Shown: piece by piece, positions 35,294-44,250 of the stretch
How positions within the stretch are numbered: position 1 is the stretch's first letter
Layout: each line of letters opens with the position of its first letter
Assembly (NCBI RefSeq): GCF_003323745.1
Contig: NZ_QOIL01000009.1
Coordinates: forward strand, 186,001 to 250,000
Direction of reading: 5' to 3'
DNA: 64,000 bases
Source: Sphaerisporangium album
GTDB lineage: Bacteria; Actinomycetota; Actinomycetes; Streptosporangiales; Streptosporangiaceae
The notes under the pieces: model-generated
Database searches by the model: none
The model's input: only the letters and a program-made list of their open reading frames with translations
Told to the model about the DNA's origin: nothing
Program-made: the position numbers and the translations under genes

Positions 35294-35938
35294 ATGCCCG
35301 CTTTTGTCACCCTGTCCGGGCGCTCCGTGCGCCTGGAACCACTCAGCCTCGCGGTGGTCGACGACCTGGTCGCCGCGGCGAGTGAAGACCGCTCCACCTA
35401 CGCCTTCACTCGGGTTCCCGCAGGCCGGGAAGAGATGACCTCGTACGTCGAGGCGGCTCTGGCTGAGCAGGCGGACGGCCGCACGTTGCCGTTCGCCATC
35501 CGGTGGCTCCACACCGACAGAATCGTCGGTGCCACCCGTCTGATGCACCTGGAGTACTGGCAGGGTCCCCTGCCGTGGCCTCCGGGAACGCGGGGCGTGG
35601 TGGGCGAGGTCCCGTCCGTGGCGGACATCGGTTACACCTGGCTGGCCGCATCGGCCCAGGGCACCAGCGTGAACCGGGAGAGCAAGTTCCTCATGCTCTC
35701 GCACGCCTTCGAGACCTGGCAGGTCCACCGCATCACCCTGAAGGCAGACGTACGCAACCAACGCTCCCGGGCCGCCATCGAAGCCCTCGGCGCACACCTC
35801 GACGGGGTGCGGCGGGCGGAGAGCCGAGGCGCCGACGACACGGTCCGAGATACGGCGTACTACTCCATCCTGAGTTCCGAATGGCCGGGCGTCCGAGAAC
35901 GGATGCTCGGGAGGCTGGGCCTCCTGGAAGCGGCGTGA
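35294..35938 (+). CDS. GNAT-family N-acetyltransferase (RimJ/RimL-like)
   Basis: A 214-residue acetyltransferase. The N-terminal VTLSGRSVRLEPLSL strand, the central GYTWLAASAQGTSVNRESKF and the C-terminal FETWQVHRITLKADVRNQRS plus AIEALGAHLDGVRR follow the Acetyltransf_3 (RimJ/RimL) pattern. The acetyl-CoA loop is less canonical (AQGTSVNRESK in place of Q/RxxGxG/A). ATG 35294 gives the usual short leader; longer in-frame starts extend into non-conserved sequence. The acceptor is unknown. Ends 35 bp before a strong hairpin. Confidence 0.8.
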   Translation: MPAFVTLSGRSVRLEPLSLAVVDDLVAAASEDRSTYAFTRVPAGREEMTSYVEAALAEQADGRTLPFAIRWLHTDRIVGATRLMHLEYWQGPLPWPPGTRGVVGEVPSVADIGYTWLAASAQGTSVNRESKFLMLSHAFETWQVHRITLKADVRNQRSRAAIEALGAHLDGVRRAESRGADDTVRDTAYYSILSSEWPGVRERMLGRLGLLEAA

Positions 35939-35970
35939 CGTCCCCGTCCCTGCGATGAACTCATGGAACA

Positions 35971-36012
35971 CACGGCCCGCCCGGAAGCTTCGCCGCTTCC
36001 GGGCGGGCCGTG
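35971..36012. terminator. Perfect 18-bp bidirectional hairpin terminator
   Basis: CACGGCCCGCCCGGAAGC (35971-35988) pairs perfectly with 35995-36012 around the loop TTCGCC. It lies between the convergent GNAT gene and the secreted-protein gene and serves both. Confidence 0.85.
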
Positions 36013-36060
36013 CTGTTCTCCCCACCGTTTCCCCGCTGCCCCCGTGTCCCCCCGGGAGGA

Positions 36061-36543
36061 TTACTCCTGGTCGTCGCTCTCGTAGACGTAGTCCCAGCGG
36101 CCGCAGTAGACCTTCTTGTTCTGGTAGTTGTCGAAGTAGCAGACGCGGACCTGCGCGGTGTCGACGTCGTCCTCGAAGAAGTGGAACGAGCGGTAACCGC
36201 TGGAGCCGCACTTCTTGGCCCAGTAGGTGGACTCGTCACCGTCGGAGTTCTCGAACTTCACCTGGACGTAGCCGCACAGGTAGTTCGGGGAGTTCTTGTC
36301 GTAGAGCTTGCCGCTGACGTGGATGCGGGAGTCGTCGTCCTCCCACACGTCGCCGCGGGCCTTGGCGCGGGAGCCGTGGAAGTACTTCGAGTACTCGTAG
36401 CCCCACTGGTCGTCGAAGTCGAAGGTGGCGGCGGCCTTCGTGGTCGTCGCGGCGTTCGCCGAGGTGGCGAGGGCCGGCACGCCCACCGCGAGGACGGTGG
36501 TGGCGGCGGCGAGTCCCAGCATGGTACGGATCGAGCGGCGCAT
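36061..36543 (-). CDS. Small secreted protein with four cysteines, unknown function
   Basis: A 160-residue precursor. The N-terminus MRRSIRTMLGLAAATTVLAV with ATSANA gives a Sec signal cleaved near residue 31. The mature ~130 residues are aromatic and acidic (DFDDQWGYEYSKYFHGSRAK, RGDVWEDDDSRIHVSGKLYD), with CGYV, KKCGSSGYRSF, VRVCYFDN and YCGRWDYVYE giving four Cys that can form two disulfides. The beta-strand pattern suggests a compact beta-sandwich. SD GGAG precedes ATG 36543. No family recognised; similar secreted proteins occur in other actinomycetes. Confidence 0.75.
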   Translation of the reverse strand: MRRSIRTMLGLAAATTVLAVGVPALATSANAATTTKAAATFDFDDQWGYEYSKYFHGSRAKARGDVWEDDDSRIHVSGKLYDKNSPNYLCGYVQVKFENSDGDESTYWAKKCGSSGYRSFHFFEDDVDTAQVRVCYFDNYQNKKVYCGRWDYVYESDDQE

Positions 36544-37033
36544 CTTGGTTCTCCTGATCTGAGGGGTTCCCCGGTTTTCCTGCTGCCCGGGGCGTACGTC
36601 CAAGTAATAGAACCGAGCGCCTGCAAGTCACTTACAACGGCCTTACGTCGCATGCAGAGCGCTTGAAGGGGCGGTCACGTCGTTTTTCCGGTGACCGCGA
36701 CGAGGCTCCCGCCGGAGCCGGACGTGTGCGGAGAATTCGCGATGAGCGCGTTCGATCCGGGACGGCCCCCGCCGGGCCGGATCGCGTACCGAATATGTGC
36801 GGCCCTGCCGGATCCGTGTCAGGGCCGGATCCGGCGGTGAAGGCCCGCGTCGCGTGTGGCCGCCCCCGCACCGGGGCCACGCTCGACTGCCCTCAGCATG
36901 GACGTGCGGGGTCAACGCGAAATCAACGGGCAATCAACGCCTGGATTAACGTAACCGCCATCGCATAGGGACTTGAAGCACGGGGGATCTATGCTTTGGT
37001 TACAAACGGCAAAAGGGTGGGGAACTCAGGACA
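36544..37033. other. Intergenic region between divergent genes
   Basis: 490 bp. A GCCGGATCCG-rich stretch with direct and inverted copies (36770-36835) is the only structured part. The last 60 bp before the AfsR-like gene are AT-rich and probably hold its promoter. No gene is supportable. Confidence 0.4.
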
Positions 37034-40000
37034 ATGGCTGGTCATGGCGATGAGGCTGGCCTTCGCTTCGCGGTACTCGGGCCGGTGCTGGCCTGGCAGG
37101 ACGGCCGGGAGCTGGAACTGGGCACGCCACTGCAACGTTCCATCCTCGCCATGCTGCTGCTCCGCGAGGGCAGGGCGGTGTCCCCCACCGAGATGATCGA
37201 CGCCATCTGGGGGGACGAGGCGCCGCCCCGGGCGCTCGGCGCGCTGCGCACGTACGTCTCCCGGCTGCGCGCCGTGCTCGAACCCGACCGCTCGCCGCGC
37301 ATGCGCCCCGAGCTGCTGACCTCGGTCGGACGCGGCTACGCGCTGCGCCTGCCGCCGGGCGCCTTCGACCTGGCCGAGTTCGAGCGGCTCGTCACCGAGG
37401 CCGAGACCGAGCGCCGCGCGGGCGACCTGCCCGGAGCCGCCGGCACCCTGCGCCGCGCCCTCGGCCTGTGGTCCGGCGAGCCGCTGGCCGGAGCCGTCGG
37501 GCCGTACATCGAGAGCCAGCGCGGCCGTCTCGTCGAGCGCCGCGTCGGCGTCGTCGAAACCCTCATGGAGCTGGACCTGGAGCTCGGCCGGCACGCCGAC
37601 GTGGTCCACGAGCTCATCGCGCTGACCTCCGAGCACCCGCTCAGGGAACGCCTGCGCGGCCAGCTCATGCTCGCCTACTACCGGTGCGGCCGGCAGGCCG
37701 ACGCGCTCGCCGTCTTCGGCGACATCCGCCGCGCGCTGGTCGAGGAGCTCGGCATCGATCCGGGCCACGAGCTGGCGTCCCTGCACCAGAGGATCCTCGC
37801 CGCCGACCCGCACCTGGCCTGGGCCAAGGCGCGGCCGGTCCGCCAGAAGCCCGCGTCCGACGGGGACGGCAGGGCCGAGACCCCCGCCGCCGGCGCGGAC
37901 GCCGGGGACGGCGAGCACGAAACCGTCCAGGAGATGCCGCGCCCGGCGCAGCTCCCCGCCGCCGTGAACGACTTCACCGGCCGCAGGGAGGTCGTGAACC
38001 GGCTGCGCACGCTGCTGACCAGCGTCAGCGGCGGCGAGGGCGTGCCGGTCGCCGCCGTGTCGGGCATCGGCGGGGTCGGCAAGACGACCCTCGCGGTGCA
38101 CGTGGCCCACTCGCTGCACGAGGTGTTCCCGGACGGGCAGCTGTACGCGGACCTGCGCGGATACGGCGAGGAGCCGACCGCCCCCGAGTCGGTGCTCGCG
38201 GCGTTCCTGCGCGCGCTCCGCATCCCGGTCGACATCATCCCCGACGGCCTGGCCGAGCGCGGCGCCCTGTTCCGCTCGCTGCTCGCCGACCGCCGCATGA
38301 TCGTGCTGCTGGACAACGCGCGCGACGCCGAGCAGGTCGAGCACCTGCTGCCGGGCACCGCGGGCTGCGCGGCGATCGTCACGAGCCGGGGCAAGCTGGC
38401 GGACCTGCCGTCGGCCCGGCTGGTCGACCTGGAGGTCATGGAGCCCGAGGAGGCGCTGGGGCTGTTCGCGGCCGTCGCCGGGCCCGAGCGCGTGGCCGTC
38501 GAGCACGCCGCCGCCATGGACGTGGTGGCCATCTGCGGCTTCCTGCCGCTCGCCGTCCGCATCGTCGCCGCGCGGCTCGCGGCCAGGCCCGCCTGGACGG
38601 TCGCCTCGCTCGTTCCCCGGCTCGCCGACGAGCGGCGCCGCCTCGACGAGATGCGCATCGGTCACCTGGGCGTCCACGCCACCTTCTCCCTCGGCTACGG
38701 GCACCTGGACGCGGCGCAGGCCCGCGCGTTCCGCCTGCTCTCGCTGCCGAACGGCCCCGACGTGTCGGTCCAGGCGGCGGCCTCGCTGCTGGGGCTGAGC
38801 ATGACGGAGACCGAGGACATGCTGGAGTCCCTGGTCGACGTGAGCCTGCTCGAAGCCCCCGCGCCGGGTCGTTACCGCTACCACGACCTGCTGCGGCTGT
38901 TCGCGCGCAAGCAGGTCGAGCTCAGCGAGAGCGCGGACGCCGTCGCGCAGGCCCTGCGGCGGCTGCTCGGGTTCTACCTCGCCTCCGCCCAGGCCGCGCA
39001 CCGGCTCGCGTACGAGGGCAGCGTCATCTGCGCGCACCTGGTGTCGCTGGGGGTCCCGGGCCGGACCTTCGCCAGCGCCGACGAGGCCGTCACCTGGCTG
39101 ACGATCGAGGCGGAGACGCTGTTCGCCGCCATCGGCCAGGCCGCCGAGTCCGCGCGTACCCCCGAGAGCCTGCTGCCCGCCGCCGACCTGCTGCTCGCCA
39201 TGGAGCCGCTGCTGGAGTCGGGCGCGTTCGCCCGTGAGTTCGCCGGGCGCGCGAGCGGGATGCTCGCCGCGGCGCAGGCCATCGGCGACAAGGTGAGCGA
39301 GCTGCGCTGCCGGTACGTCCTCGGGCGGGTGCTGTTCGTGGCGAACCGGCTGCGCGACGCCGACACCGAGTTCCGCACCGCGCTGGAGCTGGCGGAGGTC
39401 ACCGGCGACGCCATCGTCAACGGGGAGATCCTCAACGCGCTCGCCGTCGTCGCCGGGCGCAGGCGCCGGCACGAGGAGGCGCTGGCCTGGTTCGACTCGG
39501 CGCTCAAGGCGTTCAAGGAGAGCGGCGCGGTGGGCGGGGAGGCGCTCGTGGCCAGCTACTCGGCCCGCGACCACCTCGCCCTCGGCAGCGTCGACGAGGC
39601 CATCGCCGCGGCCGAGCGCGGGCTGTCGCTGTTCTCCGAGCTCGGCAGCGGCGCCGGGATGGCCCGGGCGCGCTACCAGCTCGGCGTCGTGCTGTCCCGC
39701 GTGGGGCGGCTGACCGAGGCCGTCGTCCACCACGCGGAGTGCCTGGACTTCTTCCGCGCGGGCGGGCAGAAGGTGTGGGAGCAGCGGGTCTGCTGCCGGC
39801 TGGCCGAGACCTTCATCACCGCCGAGCGGTACAAGGACGCGGCCCGGCACGCCGAGCAGGCGCTCACGCTGAGCAGGGAGATCGGCCATCCGTACGGCGA
39901 GGCGCTGTCGCTGACCGTCCTAGGACGGGCGCTCGCCGGGCTCGGCAGCGTCCGGCGCAGCGGTGACTGCCTCAAGCGGGCCCTGGACATCTTCACCCGG

Positions 40001-40063
40001 CTGGGATCCCCCGAGGCCGACGACCTCAGAGCCCTGCTGAAGCTCGATCAGATCAGCGATTAG
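37034..40063 (+). CDS. AfsR/SARP-type regulator: winged helix, BTAD, NB-ARC, TPR
   Basis: A 1009-residue pathway or pleiotropic activator. Residues ~10-95 form an OmpR-type winged helix (LRFAVLGPVLAWQDGREL, TYVSRLRAVLEPD). Residues 100-250 form the BTAD domain (FERLVTEAETERRAGDLPGA, LVEELGIDPGHELASLHQRI). The NB-ARC ATPase begins near NDFTGRREVVNRL with Walker A GIGGVGKTTLA and Walker B RRMIVLLDNA. The C-terminal third holds TPR-like repeats (ALAVVAGRRRRHEEALAWFD). It matches full-length AfsR. There is no biosynthetic cluster immediately adjacent, so its targets may include the Ole-like cluster or distant loci. Confidence 0.9.
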   Translation: MAGHGDEAGLRFAVLGPVLAWQDGRELELGTPLQRSILAMLLLREGRAVSPTEMIDAIWGDEAPPRALGALRTYVSRLRAVLEPDRSPRMRPELLTSVGRGYALRLPPGAFDLAEFERLVTEAETERRAGDLPGAAGTLRRALGLWSGEPLAGAVGPYIESQRGRLVERRVGVVETLMELDLELGRHADVVHELIALTSEHPLRERLRGQLMLAYYRCGRQADALAVFGDIRRALVEELGIDPGHELASLHQRILAADPHLAWAKARPVRQKPASDGDGRAETPAAGADAGDGEHETVQEMPRPAQLPAAVNDFTGRREVVNRLRTLLTSVSGGEGVPVAAVSGIGGVGKTTLAVHVAHSLHEVFPDGQLYADLRGYGEEPTAPESVLAAFLRALRIPVDIIPDGLAERGALFRSLLADRRMIVLLDNARDAEQVEHLLPGTAGCAAIVTSRGKLADLPSARLVDLEVMEPEEALGLFAAVAGPERVAVEHAAAMDVVAICGFLPLAVRIVAARLAARPAWTVASLVPRLADERRRLDEMRIGHLGVHATFSLGYGHLDAAQARAFRLLSLPNGPDVSVQAAASLLGLSMTETEDMLESLVDVSLLEAPAPGRYRYHDLLRLFARKQVELSESADAVAQALRRLLGFYLASAQAAHRLAYEGSVICAHLVSLGVPGRTFASADEAVTWLTIEAETLFAAIGQAAESARTPESLLPAADLLLAMEPLLESGAFAREFAGRASGMLAAAQAIGDKVSELRCRYVLGRVLFVANRLRDADTEFRTALELAEVTGDAIVNGEILNALAVVAGRRRRHEEALAWFDSALKAFKESGAVGGEALVASYSARDHLALGSVDEAIAAAERGLSLFSELGSGAGMARARYQLGVVLSRVGRLTEAVVHHAECLDFFRAGGQKVWEQRVCCRLAETFITAERYKDAARHAEQALTLSREIGHPYGEALSLTVLGRALAGLGSVRRSGDCLKRALDIFTRLGSPEADDLRALLKLDQISD

Positions 40064-40612
40064 GTCGCGGACGCTGAAGGGGTCGTCGTCGAGCCTCGTC
40101 ATCCGCACGTGATTGATCACCTTTGACCTACCGTGTCCTGATCGAGTGCCGCACTTGCCCGCACGGCTCAGCGGAAAGTATCCGGATCCACACTCAACGG
40201 TGACGGATATATGGAAGGCTCACATCCGCCGTTAAGTGCTTGGAGCTGAAGTGCCTTGATCTGGTGGTGAGGTGCCCGGCCGGCCGTCTGCCACCGCGTG
40301 ACGCTGGGGGCCCGGTGGTCACCGGTCGCGCCTCGCGGCGACCGGCCGCCTCGCATCGACGACCGGCCGGACGTGACACGGACCTCGAACCCCCCAAGTT
40401 CCGTGCCGACACCGCAAGGCTCGCCCCCGGGGCTCAATGTCCGATCAACACCGGATCAACACCACGAAAGCCGCCTGATGGGACATGTGGGACATCGGCC
40501 GAATCACCTGGGGCACCGGGCGGGCAAGCTCCTCGCAAGCGGCGGTCAAGGGGGTACAGGTATCACAGGGGGACGCGATAACCGCGCCAGGAGTTGCAAG
40601 GAGCGGATCCCG
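40064..40612. other. Intergenic region
   Basis: 549 bp between the AfsR-like gene and a small zinc-ribbon gene. It has a GACCGGCCG-rich stretch at 40338-40376 and no supportable open frame; a long frame running into the zinc-ribbon gene is arginine/proline-rich and looks spurious. The promoter of the downstream gene is not obvious. Confidence 0.4.
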
Positions 40613-40915
40613 ATGTTGATTCCGTGCTACGCATGTGAGTCCCGGTTCCGGCCGGACGAGTATTTTCTCGCCTGCCACGACTACGACCGCGGCATGGACC
40701 TCGTCGCGTGGACGTGCCCGAGCTGCGGCAACCGCGACGACCTGCGGGTTCTGCCCGACGCCATCGGCTTCGGCTACCCGCGCCACGGCCGCTTCTCCGT
40801 TCAGGACCGCTTCCGGGTGCCCGGCCTGCGACGCCGCCGGCAGGACCTGCGCCTGGACATCACCCTGGACAAGGAGGTCTGGCGCGTCCCGACCACGCTG
40901 CGCCAGTGGGCCTAG
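40613..40915 (+). CDS. Small zinc-ribbon protein, unknown function
   Basis: A 100-residue protein with two CxxC pairs: PCYACESRFRPDEY and WTCPSCGNRDDLRVLP, the arrangement of a rubredoxin-type zinc ribbon. The C-terminal half is basic (RVPGLRRRRQDLRLDITLDK) and could contact nucleic acid or a partner. ATG 40613 has AAGGAG 9 bp upstream. It is convergent with the DHFR-fold gene, ending 3 bp before that gene's stop. No family name recognised. Confidence 0.65.
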   Translation: MLIPCYACESRFRPDEYFLACHDYDRGMDLVAWTCPSCGNRDDLRVLPDAIGFGYPRHGRFSVQDRFRVPGLRRRRQDLRLDITLDKEVWRVPTTLRQWA

Positions 40916-40918
40916 ACG

Positions 40919-41467
40919 TCACTTGAGGACGGGGAAGGTCAGCTCCGTCCTCAAGGGGAACTCGCGCACGCGCGGCGTCCCCAGCTCGACCGGGCCCGCC
41001 CTGAGCGCGCCGAAGAGGCGGACGCCGTCGCCGAGCAGCACGGGCACGAGGTGGATGCGGATCTCGTCGAGCAGGCCGTCGTCGAGGCACTGCCGCGCGA
41101 TGTCCGGCCCGCCCATCACGTAGACGCCCCCGTCGCCCGCCGCGGCTCGGGCCTTCTCCACCGCGCCGCGCACGTCGGCGACGAAGGTGAACCGCGGCCC
41201 GGCGTCGTCCGGCACGTCGTGGGACACCACGAAGTAGGGGACGGGCACCGGAGGCTCGCCGCCCCAGCCGCCCGACACGTCGTACGTCCGCCTGCCCGCC
41301 ACCACCGCGCCCGTCCACGACGTCCGCATCAGCTCGCGCACCTCGGGCCCGAAGACGGTCTGCCCGGCGTCGGCGAACACCCAGGCGTGCAGCCGCTCGG
41401 TGTCGTGGTCCGGGGTCGCGACGAAACCGTCCAGCGACATCGTGATGTCCAGCACGACCGTACCCAT
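40919..41467 (-). CDS. Dihydrofolate reductase-family protein (RibD C-terminal fold)
   Basis: 182 residues. It begins MGTVVLDITMSLDGFVATPD, a signature of the DHFR/RibD-C family, with VVAGRRTYDVSGGWGG and YVMGGPDIARQCLDDGLLDE as the NADPH-site segment and HLVPVLLGDGVRLF near the end. True folate reduction is unlikely; members are NADPH-dependent reductases of various substrates. GAGG precedes ATG 41467. A paralogue lies at 59974-60516. Confidence 0.88.
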   Translation of the reverse strand: MGTVVLDITMSLDGFVATPDHDTERLHAWVFADAGQTVFGPEVRELMRTSWTGAVVAGRRTYDVSGGWGGEPPVPVPYFVVSHDVPDDAGPRFTFVADVRGAVEKARAAAGDGGVYVMGGPDIARQCLDDGLLDEIRIHLVPVLLGDGVRLFGALRAGPVELGTPRVREFPLRTELTFPVLK

Positions 41468-41605
41468 GGCAGCCTCTTCCGATGATCCCCGGCGCCCGTC
41501 GAACATACGCGCGGGCGCGAATCCGGGGCAACCCGAGCCTGGGGTCATCAGGGGTGGGTCCCGCACGGACGGCGTGCCGCGCCGCCCGTGCGGGACCCGG
41601 GCCGG

Positions 41606-43030
41606 TCAGCCCGTCGGGAAGTCGTCAGGCGTCCGGATCCGGTCACGGACCCAGACACCGGCCGGCTTCAGGCGCGAGGTGCCACTGAAGGAACCGCCCG
41701 GGCAGGTCCCTCCCGTGAACACCGCGCCGGACCGCGAGTCGTCGGAGTAGTTCCAGTTCGTCCAGCTGATCTTCTTCTGCGCCATCAGGTCGATGTACTG
41801 CTGCGCCCGGGTGAAGTCGTTGCTCCCGTCGCCGCTCGCCGTCTGGGTGCCGAACTCGGTGACGAACATGGGGATGCGGTCGGCGGCGCGCGAGAGGGCG
41901 TTCAAGTACTCGGTGCCGTGCGAGGCCGCGTAGAAGTGGAAGGTGTACATGATGTTGGTGGCGTTGACCGGATTGTTGATCACTTCGGTCTCGGTCGCGC
42001 CGTCGGAGACGCCGAGCGAGGACCACGCCCGCGTGCCGACGAGGATCGGCGTGTCGGGGTCCTGGGCGCGGATCACCGGGATCAGCTCCTCGGCGTAGCT
42101 CTTGACGCGCGACCAGGCGACGCCGTTCGGCTCGTTGGCGATCTCGTAGAGCAGGTTGGTCTTGGCGTTGTGACGCTGGGCGATCTCGGTGAAGAACGTC
42201 TTCGCCCTGCTCAGGTTGTAGTTCGGGTCGCCCGGGGTGAGCATGTGCCAGTCGACGATCGCGTACATCCCCCGGGCGGTCGCCATATCGATGAGGGTGT
42301 GCACGCGGTCGGTGAACAGGCGCGGGTTCGTCTCGTAGCCGTCCTCCTGGATGTACATGGAGATGCGCAGGACGTCCGCGTTCCAGTCGCGGGCGAGCGC
42401 GTCCAGCGAGGCCGTGTTCAGGCACTGGTAGTACCACTGGAGGCCGTGGCTGCTCATGCCGCGGAGCTGGATGGGCTTGCCGTACTGGTTGCACAGCTTG
42501 GTGCCGCACACGCGGAGCTGCCCGTTGATCGAGGCGGGGGTGCCGCCTCCGCCGCCGGTGGTCACCTCGACGTCCACGTAGTCCAGGTTCGGGCCGCCGT
42601 TCGCGGTGGTCGCGGTCGCGCGGATCGTGTTGGACCCGGCGTTCACCGGCGCGCTGACCGTGGTGGAGGCCCAGGTGGTCCACGCGCCCGTTCCGTTGAA
42701 GGCGAGGTTCGCGGAGACGGCCGTGCCGTTGACGGCGATGGTCATGGGACGGTTGACCGTGGTGCCGTTGGCGTACCGCAGCGTGATCGCGGCCGTGCCG
42801 GCCGACGCCGCGTTCACCGTGAACTGCACGTAGCCGCCGGTGAGGTTGTCGTAGTTGACGAAGCCGGTTCCGCTGTATCCGGCATGGTTGGATTCCACGA
42901 GTCCCTGGGAGATGGTGGCGTTCTCCGCTTCGTACCGGGTCGCCGCCGCTCCCGCGCCGACCGGCGCGAGGGGACCGACAAGCATTGTGAAGATCGCGGT
43001 CAGGACAAGAGTGCGCACGAGATGTCGCAT
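41606..43030 (-). CDS. Secreted CBM35-GH5 glycoside hydrolase (endo-beta-1,4-glucanase or mannanase type)
   Basis: A 474-residue secreted enzyme. Residues 1-~30 are a Sec signal (TLVLTAIFTMLVGPLA). Residues ~31-155 form a CBM35/CBM6-type module (TRYEAENATISQGLVESNHA, then a VNYDNLTGGYVQFTV strand). A Gly-rich linker and a GH5 catalytic domain follow. The acid/base Glu is in LLYEIANEPNG and the nucleophile Glu in MFVTEFGTQTA; RISMYIQEDG and YAIVDWHML support the fold. It degrades a beta-glucan or mannan outside the cell. SD GGGAG precedes ATG 43030. Two palindromes upstream suggest sugar-responsive control. Confidence 0.9.
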   Translation of the reverse strand: MRHLVRTLVLTAIFTMLVGPLAPVGAGAAATRYEAENATISQGLVESNHAGYSGTGFVNYDNLTGGYVQFTVNAASAGTAAITLRYANGTTVNRPMTIAVNGTAVSANLAFNGTGAWTTWASTTVSAPVNAGSNTIRATATTANGGPNLDYVDVEVTTGGGGGTPASINGQLRVCGTKLCNQYGKPIQLRGMSSHGLQWYYQCLNTASLDALARDWNADVLRISMYIQEDGYETNPRLFTDRVHTLIDMATARGMYAIVDWHMLTPGDPNYNLSRAKTFFTEIAQRHNAKTNLLYEIANEPNGVAWSRVKSYAEELIPVIRAQDPDTPILVGTRAWSSLGVSDGATETEVINNPVNATNIMYTFHFYAASHGTEYLNALSRAADRIPMFVTEFGTQTASGDGSNDFTRAQQYIDLMAQKKISWTNWNYSDDSRSGAVFTGGTCPGGSFSGTSRLKPAGVWVRDRIRTPDDFPTG

Positions 43031-43188
43031 GATCGCTCCCTGGTGGAGGACAAGTGATCGGCGCCCCGCGGGACGCCTCAGGTCCGGCCGCCATGAGGCC
43101 GGTGCGCGCTGGTGTTCATCCGCATATCCCCCCATATTTCGGGCATCGGGAGGCCCCCGGATCGTCGAGTTCGTCACGCTTTCCCTTC

Positions 43189-43207
43189 GTTAGGAAAGTT
43201 AACTAAC
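43189..43207. promoter_or_regulatory. Imperfect palindrome upstream of the GH5 gene
   Basis: GTTAGGAAAGTTAACTAAC has 5-bp perfect outer arms (GTTAG/CTAAC) plus partial inner symmetry. It lies 160 bp upstream of the GH5 start. Similar AGGAAAGTT-containing palindromes precede secreted glycosidase genes in actinomycetes (from memory), so a carbohydrate-responsive repressor site is possible. Confidence 0.35.
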
Positions 43208-43258
43208 AAGTGATCCGGAGGATATGGTCACGGCGAAAGGAGGGCAAGACCCAATTAT

Positions 43259-43272
43259 TGACTGGACAGTCA
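43259..43272. promoter_or_regulatory. Palindrome TGACTG-ga-CAGTCA
   Basis: A 14-bp sequence with perfect 6-bp arms located between the GH5 and TetR genes. Arms of this type are typical TetR or GntR operators. Confidence 0.35.
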
Positions 43273-43311
43273 GAACGGCCGGGCGTCGTGCCCCCCTCGG
43301 TCCAGGCCTCA

Positions 43312-43411
43312 CGCCGCCCGGCCCACTCCGCCCTTCCGGTCGCCCGGCCCGCTCCGCGCTTCAGGTCGCCGAGCCCGCTCCGCTCTTATGTCGCCGAGCC
43401 CGCTCCGTGCG
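43312..43411. repeat. Short tandem repeat, four ~25-28-bp copies
   Basis: Units begin at about 43312, 43340, 43366 and 43391 and share the core CGCC-GGCCCRCTCCG with a CTT tail. The array ends exactly at the stop of the TetR gene. The copies have drifted, so the array is not recent. Confidence 0.55.
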
Positions 43412-44002
43412 TCACGCCACCCGGAGGCTGAGCCAGGCGGCCTCGCAGAGGGCCTTGACCTCCTCCTCGGTGGGCTGGTGCGCCCCGGTGAACCACAGGC
43501 GGCACATCTCGGTCGCGGGCCCCAGCCACAGGACGTAGCACATCGTCGGGTGAACGGGCCGCAGCACGCCGTCCTTCATGTGGGGGCGCCACCAGTCGGC
43601 GACCTGGCGGAAGAACGCGCGGCGCGACTCGGCGATCTCGGGGCCGCCCGGCTCCTCGCGCCGGGGCGGACGCTCGCTGATCAGGATGCGGGCCCGCTCG
43701 GGGTGGCTGCCGCACCAGGCCATGTGCATCGCGACGATCGCCTCGATGCCGCCGCGCGCGGTGTCGTGCCGGAAGAGCTCGTCCAGGAACGCCTGCTGGT
43801 ACATGGTCTGGATCTCGGAGTACAGCACCCCGAAGACGTGTTCCTTGCTGGCGAAGTGGTGGTAGAAGCTCCCGACGCTGACGCCGCTCTCCTCGCGGAG
43901 GCTGGCCAGCGTGGTGGAGGAGACCCCGTCCTGGCTGAAGCGGCGCAGGGCCCCCTCGATGATGCGGGTGCGGCCGTCACGTCCGTTCTTCGCGCTCTTC
44001 AC
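43412..44002 (-). CDS. TetR-family transcriptional regulator
   Basis: 196 residues. The HTH is RIIEGALRRFSQDGVSSTTL plus REESGVSVGSFYHHFASKEH, a standard TetR recognition helix. The ligand-binding domain is helical and contains several Trp/Phe. GTG 44002 is the only start with sensible position; a palindrome CAGAACCTTGTTCTG lies 20 bp upstream and is the probable autoregulatory operator. The VC0807-like membrane gene lies upstream in the same direction and could be under shared control. Confidence 0.85.
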   Translation of the reverse strand: MKSAKNGRDGRTRIIEGALRRFSQDGVSSTTLASLREESGVSVGSFYHHFASKEHVFGVLYSEIQTMYQQAFLDELFRHDTARGGIEAIVAMHMAWCGSHPERARILISERPPRREEPGGPEIAESRRAFFRQVADWWRPHMKDGVLRPVHPTMCYVLWLGPATEMCRLWFTGAHQPTEEEVKALCEAAWLSLRVA

Positions 44003-44021
44003 ACCGTCAATGGTGACCCAA

Positions 44022-44036
44022 CAGAACCTTGTTCTG
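44022..44036. promoter_or_regulatory. TetR operator candidate CAGAAC-ctt-GTTCTG
   Basis: A 15-bp palindrome with perfect 6-bp arms located 20 bp upstream of the TetR start on the minus strand. Confidence 0.5.
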
Positions 44037-44250
44037 CAAACCTGTACCATGCCAGGCCGTGACGCCTGGACGACGGCCTGTTCGGCCGGGGGTTCAGATC
44101 GCCGATGCGCGCGATGATCTCGACGGTACCGCACCCGACACGCACCTCGGCATCCGGCCACCACCGCCTGACGATCGCGAGCACCTTGCGGTTCTCGCCC
44201 ATCACGTCCGGCCCTACCGCGACCCGCCCGTCCTACACGCCCTGCGCCGC

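Larger units (their letters stand above)
43031..43411. other. Upstream region of the glycosidase gene
   Basis: 381 bp between the GH5 start and the TetR stop. The GH5 promoter should lie here. Two palindromes and a tandem repeat are listed separately; no gene is supportable. Confidence 0.4.

Noticed and set aside
40298-40612. N-terminal extension of the zinc-ribbon protein
   Set aside because: The added 105 residues are Pro/Arg/Gly-rich, and the strong SD is just before ATG 40613.
43000-43040. Possible CebR/CelR-type operator (TGGGAGCGCTCCCA) at the GH5 start
   Set aside because: Only one half (GGGAGCG) is present and it coincides with the SD; no full palindrome.
43999-44205. A 68-codon minus-strand frame ending in a GTGA overlap with the TetR start
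   Set aside because: A perfect palindrome that looks like the TetR operator lies inside it, so the region is better read as promoter. The peptide has no recognisable features.
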